A stretch of 6,645 nt of DNA from Methanoregula sp. UBA471 (lineage in GTDB: Archaea > Halobacteriota > Methanomicrobia > Methanomicrobiales > Methanospirillaceae): assembly GCA_002495065.1 (NCBI GenBank), contig DADT01000013.1, positions 1 to 6,645 of the forward strand, given 5' to 3'. The position numbers were made by a program, and so were the translations under genes. The notes beneath the pieces were generated by a model. That model did not search any database. It had not been told where the DNA came from and saw nothing but the letters and a program-made list of their open reading frames with translations. This document shows positions 4,722-6,645 of this stretch, one piece after another; within the stretch, counting starts at the first letter, position 1, and every line of letters starts with the position of its first letter.

Positions 4722-6428
4722 TCATGCCCGTTTCTTCAAGGGATGGGTGAGAGATGTATTCGTTCCTGTTATTTCGCTGAGATAAACCCCGGAACCAACC
4801 CACCAGGAGTCGTCGACAGGCAGGACATAACCGATCTTCAGCTCTTCCCGGTTATCCCTGTCAGGATTTGGCCATATGAAGACGACATAACCGCCGCCGG
4901 ATTGTGCGGTAGTGGCAAGTGCCCGGATGTTCTCCATCCCGAAGAGGTCGCGTTTTGTGATCAGGTTTGTTCCAATTTTTTCGGGCAGGTAGGGGTGAGC
5001 AAGGAGAGTGCCATTGTAGTCATAAGCGTAAATGTAATGCCCTTCCGCATCGACAAACATCCCCGTCCTGTTCGAGATCTCGGTAAATGCCGTTGATGAT
5101 CCGTGTTCACGTCCATATGCGGCAGCCTGCCCGACAAGACCTGTCATCCGTGATACGACCTCCGGCCGACCGGAGCTCCAGGGCACTGTATCAGAGAAGT
5201 ATATCCCTGAACCGATCCACCACGAATCCCCGACCGGAGCAACATAGCCTATCTTCGGTTCGTATCGGTCCAAAGCCTTCTCGTCTATCATTCCATTATC
5301 AGGTGCCGGATACAGATAGGCGATGAAACCCCCGCCGTCCGAAGCGGCAGAGTTACCGACCTGTATCATGGGCAGACCCCGGATATCGGTGTAGTTTATA
5401 CGGTCTGTCCCGACCAGCTCTGCCTGATACGGGTGGGCAAGGAGCGTGCAGTTGTAATCGTAGGCATAGATGTACACATCACCACGCGAGAACTGCCCGT
5501 CTTTCTTTGAGAACTCTGCAAGAGCCGCCTGTTTCCCGACGGTGGCAGCATAAGCGGAGGCATTCTTTACGAACTTTGCAAGGTCGTCGGTCGTCATTTC
5601 TGGTGAGACCGCAGGAATGTACCGCTGTATAATCCGATCATACGTCGTGATGCCGGCAGCGTCTTTTTCGGTCCTGATGGCGTCCAGAGCCTGCTGGAAC
5701 GCCTGCACGGTTGTATTTCGCACGTCCTTGCTGAAACCGTAGTAGATGGGGATTTCCGGGAAGGCGTAGACGACCGGGAACGTGGAGGCACTGCCGGTCA
5801 CCTCGCGGGAAATTATCCGTCCCGAAATTTCCGAGTCCGCCCACAGGTCGATCGTACCGTTCAAGGTCCGCTCAATGAGTATGGAGGCTTCCGGCTCCTG
5901 TACTATCCGGGACTCGTTCACCCCGATATCCAGCAACTGCTGCATGGCGGCGTCCTCAGCGACGACCCCGATGCGGTAGGCTTGCAAATCTGTGGGGTTA
6001 TTGATTACAATGCCGCTGTCCGGCCGTGCAAAGACAACCGTAGTATACGGAGGAACAGGCCCGGCCCACTTAAAGGAGCTCTCCCTTGTGGGTATCCGGG
6101 CGATGGCAAAGATCATGGTATTGTTCCCGGTAAGGGCGGCCTGATAGCCCTCGTCCCAGGGCACCAGGCGCACCTGGCTCCTGGATACCTTATGACCCAT
6201 CTTTTCGGTGACAGCCTCAAGGAGATCAATGGAGATCCCCCACAGGGTTCCGTTTTGCTCGTAATTATAAGGTGGATTCTGTTCGGTATAGAACGTCAGG
6301 TTGCTGATGGTTCCCGTTGCGGGCACACCATCGGCAGGTTGTTCGGTCAGGCATCCGGATGCCAGGACCAGCGCTCCCGCAACCAGGAGAATAAGAAGAA
6401 GAAGTGCAGAACATCGGGAATTTGACAT
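4722..6428 (-). CDS. Lipoprotein with amino-acid-type solute-binding domain and two Cache domains
   Basis: Extracellular ligand-binding lipoprotein, 568 residues from the ATG at 6428. That start gives a signal peptide with a hydrophobic core at about residues 8-22 and lipobox LASGC ending at C26. The open frame continues 59 codons further upstream, but that extension is not signal-like and is rejected. Residues about 41-272 form a type 3 periplasmic-binding (SBP_bac_3) domain: LTFYTEQNPPYNY at the start, then FAIARIPTRESSFKWAGP, where R115 is the likely carboxylate-binding arginine, then RIGVVAEDAA and IDLWADSE in the second lobe. Two Cache-type domains follow (about 277-412 and 424-551) with near-identical cores YIYAYDYNCTLLAHPY and YIYAYDYNGTLLAHPY and endings DSWWIGSGIYFS and DSWWVGSGVYLS. 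There is no transmembrane helix after the signal peptide, and no kinase, HAMP or methyl-accepting domain. No ABC permease or ATPase gene is next to it. It could feed a transporter or partner with a separate sensor; the ligand is unknown. Many N-x-S/T sequons fit glycosylation. Confidence 0.9.
   Translation of the reverse strand: MSNSRCSALLLLILLVAGALVLASGCLTEQPADGVPATGTISNLTFYTEQNPPYNYEQNGTLWGISIDLLEAVTEKMGHKVSRSQVRLVPWDEGYQAALTGNNTMIFAIARIPTRESSFKWAGPVPPYTTVVFARPDSGIVINNPTDLQAYRIGVVAEDAAMQQLLDIGVNESRIVQEPEASILIERTLNGTIDLWADSEISGRIISREVTGSASTFPVVYAFPEIPIYYGFSKDVRNTTVQAFQQALDAIRTEKDAAGITTYDRIIQRYIPAVSPEMTTDDLAKFVKNASAYAATVGKQAALAEFSKKDGQFSRGDVYIYAYDYNCTLLAHPYQAELVGTDRINYTDIRGLPMIQVGNSAASDGGGFIAYLYPAPDNGMIDEKALDRYEPKIGYVAPVGDSWWIGSGIYFSDTVPWSSGRPEVVSRMTGLVGQAAAYGREHGSSTAFTEISNRTGMFVDAEGHYIYAYDYNGTLLAHPYLPEKIGTNLITKRDLFGMENIRALATTAQSGGGYVVFIWPNPDRDNREELKIGYVLPVDDSWWVGSGVYLSEITGTNTSLTHPLKKRA
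4776..5600 (-). repeat. Internal tandem duplication encoding two Cache domains
   Basis: The first Cache domain is encoded at about 5193-5600 and the second at about 4776-5159. Shared blocks in the same order are an N-terminal helix with AxAYxxxxG, the YIYAYDYNxTLLAHPY core, GT shortly after it, GGG followed by a strand and a P-x-P or N-P turn, KIGYV, and DSWWxGSGxY. The order and strength of the matches show duplication of one domain, with drift in the linkers. Confidence 0.8.
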
Positions 6429-6477
6429 AGATGGGGATCTTTTGCAAAAACGATTAACCTTTGTTTTCTCATCTGTT

Positions 6478-6486
6478 GTTTTAAGG
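6478..6486 (-). promoter_or_regulatory. Possible TATA element for the SBP-Cache gene
   Basis: On the minus strand this is CCTTAAAAC, centred about 54 bases upstream of the ATG at 6428, predicting a leader of roughly 30 bases. No clear Shine-Dalgarno sequence precedes that ATG. The ATTAAT centre of the palindrome at 6515-6530 is an alternative that would give a leader of about 70 bases. Confidence 0.3.
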
Positions 6487-6514
6487 ACTGTTTCGATAAT
6501 GAACCTGATCAGCT

Positions 6515-6530
6515 TCGGCATTAATGCCGA
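6515..6530. promoter_or_regulatory. 16-bp perfect palindrome between divergent genes
   Basis: TCGGCATTAATGCCGA is identical to its own reverse complement. It sits between the minus-strand start at 6428 and the plus-strand start at 6578, with a TATA-like ATTAAT at its centre. A dimeric regulator bound here could block TBP for one or both genes. The palindrome is seen; the operator role is inferred. Confidence 0.5.
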
Positions 6531-6546
6531 TACCGGTTGGATGTGG

Positions 6547-6567
6547 CAGGTATACCCCTCATACCTG
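6547..6567. promoter_or_regulatory. Interrupted inverted repeat CAGGTAT-7-ATACCTG
   Basis: Perfect 7-bp arms (6547-6553 and 6561-6567) flank a 7-base spacer, ending 10 bases before the plus-strand ATG at 6578. It may be an operator near the predicted transcription start of the right-edge gene, or a hairpin in its leader next to the GGGG ribosome-binding stretch (6571-6574). Confidence 0.45.
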
Positions 6568-6577
6568 TCAGGGGAAC

Positions 6578-6645
6578 ATGACCTTAAACAGGACAAAGCA
6601 TGCATACGAGAAGATTGCGGTGATCGGGATCGTGATGACCCAGGC
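6578..6645 (+). CDS. Start of a probable protein gene, cut by right edge
   Basis: Twenty-two codons from the ATG at 6578 stay open to the window end, reading MTLNRTKHAYEK then the hydrophobic IAVIGIVMTQ. GGGG at 6571-6574 is a possible but closely spaced ribosome binding site. A basic start leading into a hydrophobic segment would suit the first transmembrane helix of a membrane protein, but too little is visible to name a family. A competing frame from the ATG at 6541 also stays open, but its translation is strongly polar and less protein-like. Confidence 0.45.
   Translation, partial: MTLNRTKHAYEKIAVIGIVMTQ

Noticed and set aside
4626..5096. Plus-strand open frame of 156 codons starting at GC-rich island B
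   Set aside because: Most of it lies opposite the second Cache domain of the minus-strand gene, so only the first few codons could be real.
6429..6605. N-terminal extension of the SBP-Cache frame by 59 codons
   Set aside because: The extension is polar and Cys/Arg-rich, would bury the lipoprotein signal peptide inside the protein, and would run over the palindromic promoter region.

Overview
The window looks like a stretch of chromosome from a methanogenic euryarchaeon, most likely of the order Methanomicrobiales (Methanoregula-like). This is an inference from several things: an archaeal family B DNA polymerase, a 288-residue archaeal-style malate dehydrogenase, three predicted lipoproteins with archaeal-looking signal peptides and N-x-S/T sequons, a substrate-binding plus tandem Cache lipoprotein of a style familiar from methanogens, TATA-box promoters with short or absent leaders, and plain poly-T terminators. 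Genes are moderately GC-rich, while the gaps between them are AT-rich with a few GC-rich islands.

Layout. (1) Positions 1-1530, minus strand: a two-gene unit, malate dehydrogenase (mdh) then the N-terminal third or so of a family B DNA polymerase (polB), which runs off the left edge. The two overlap by one base (TGATG), so translation is probably coupled. (2) Positions 1531-2258: a gap of about 700 bases with the mdh promoter at its left end. It also holds a GC-rich island, three tandem copies of a 10-mer, and a strong hairpin, with no convincing gene. (3) Positions 2259-4383, plus strand: three genes that each seem to have their own promoter and terminator. They are a small uncharacterised lipoprotein, a cation-diffusion-facilitator (CDF) family membrane protein with altered metal-site residues, and a lipoprotein with a C-terminal cupin domain. 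(4) Positions 4384-4721: a convergent gap with a poly-T terminator, a pair of 10-bp direct repeats, a 14-bp palindrome and a second GC-rich island resembling the first. (5) Positions 4722-6428, minus strand: a 568-residue lipoprotein made of a periplasmic-type amino-acid-binding domain followed by two similar Cache domains. (6) Positions 6429-6645: a divergent intergenic region with two dyad-symmetric sites, then the first codons of a probable plus-strand gene cut by the right edge.

Apart from mdh-polB, the genes do not form an evident pathway. The shared theme on the right is the cell surface: three lipoproteins and one transporter-family membrane protein. No mobile element, CRISPR array, rRNA or tRNA was seen. 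The points most worth following up are the SBP-Cache-Cache lipoprotein with its dyad-rich divergent promoter region, the CDF protein with lysines at the expected metal-ligand positions, and the paired GC-rich intergenic islands.
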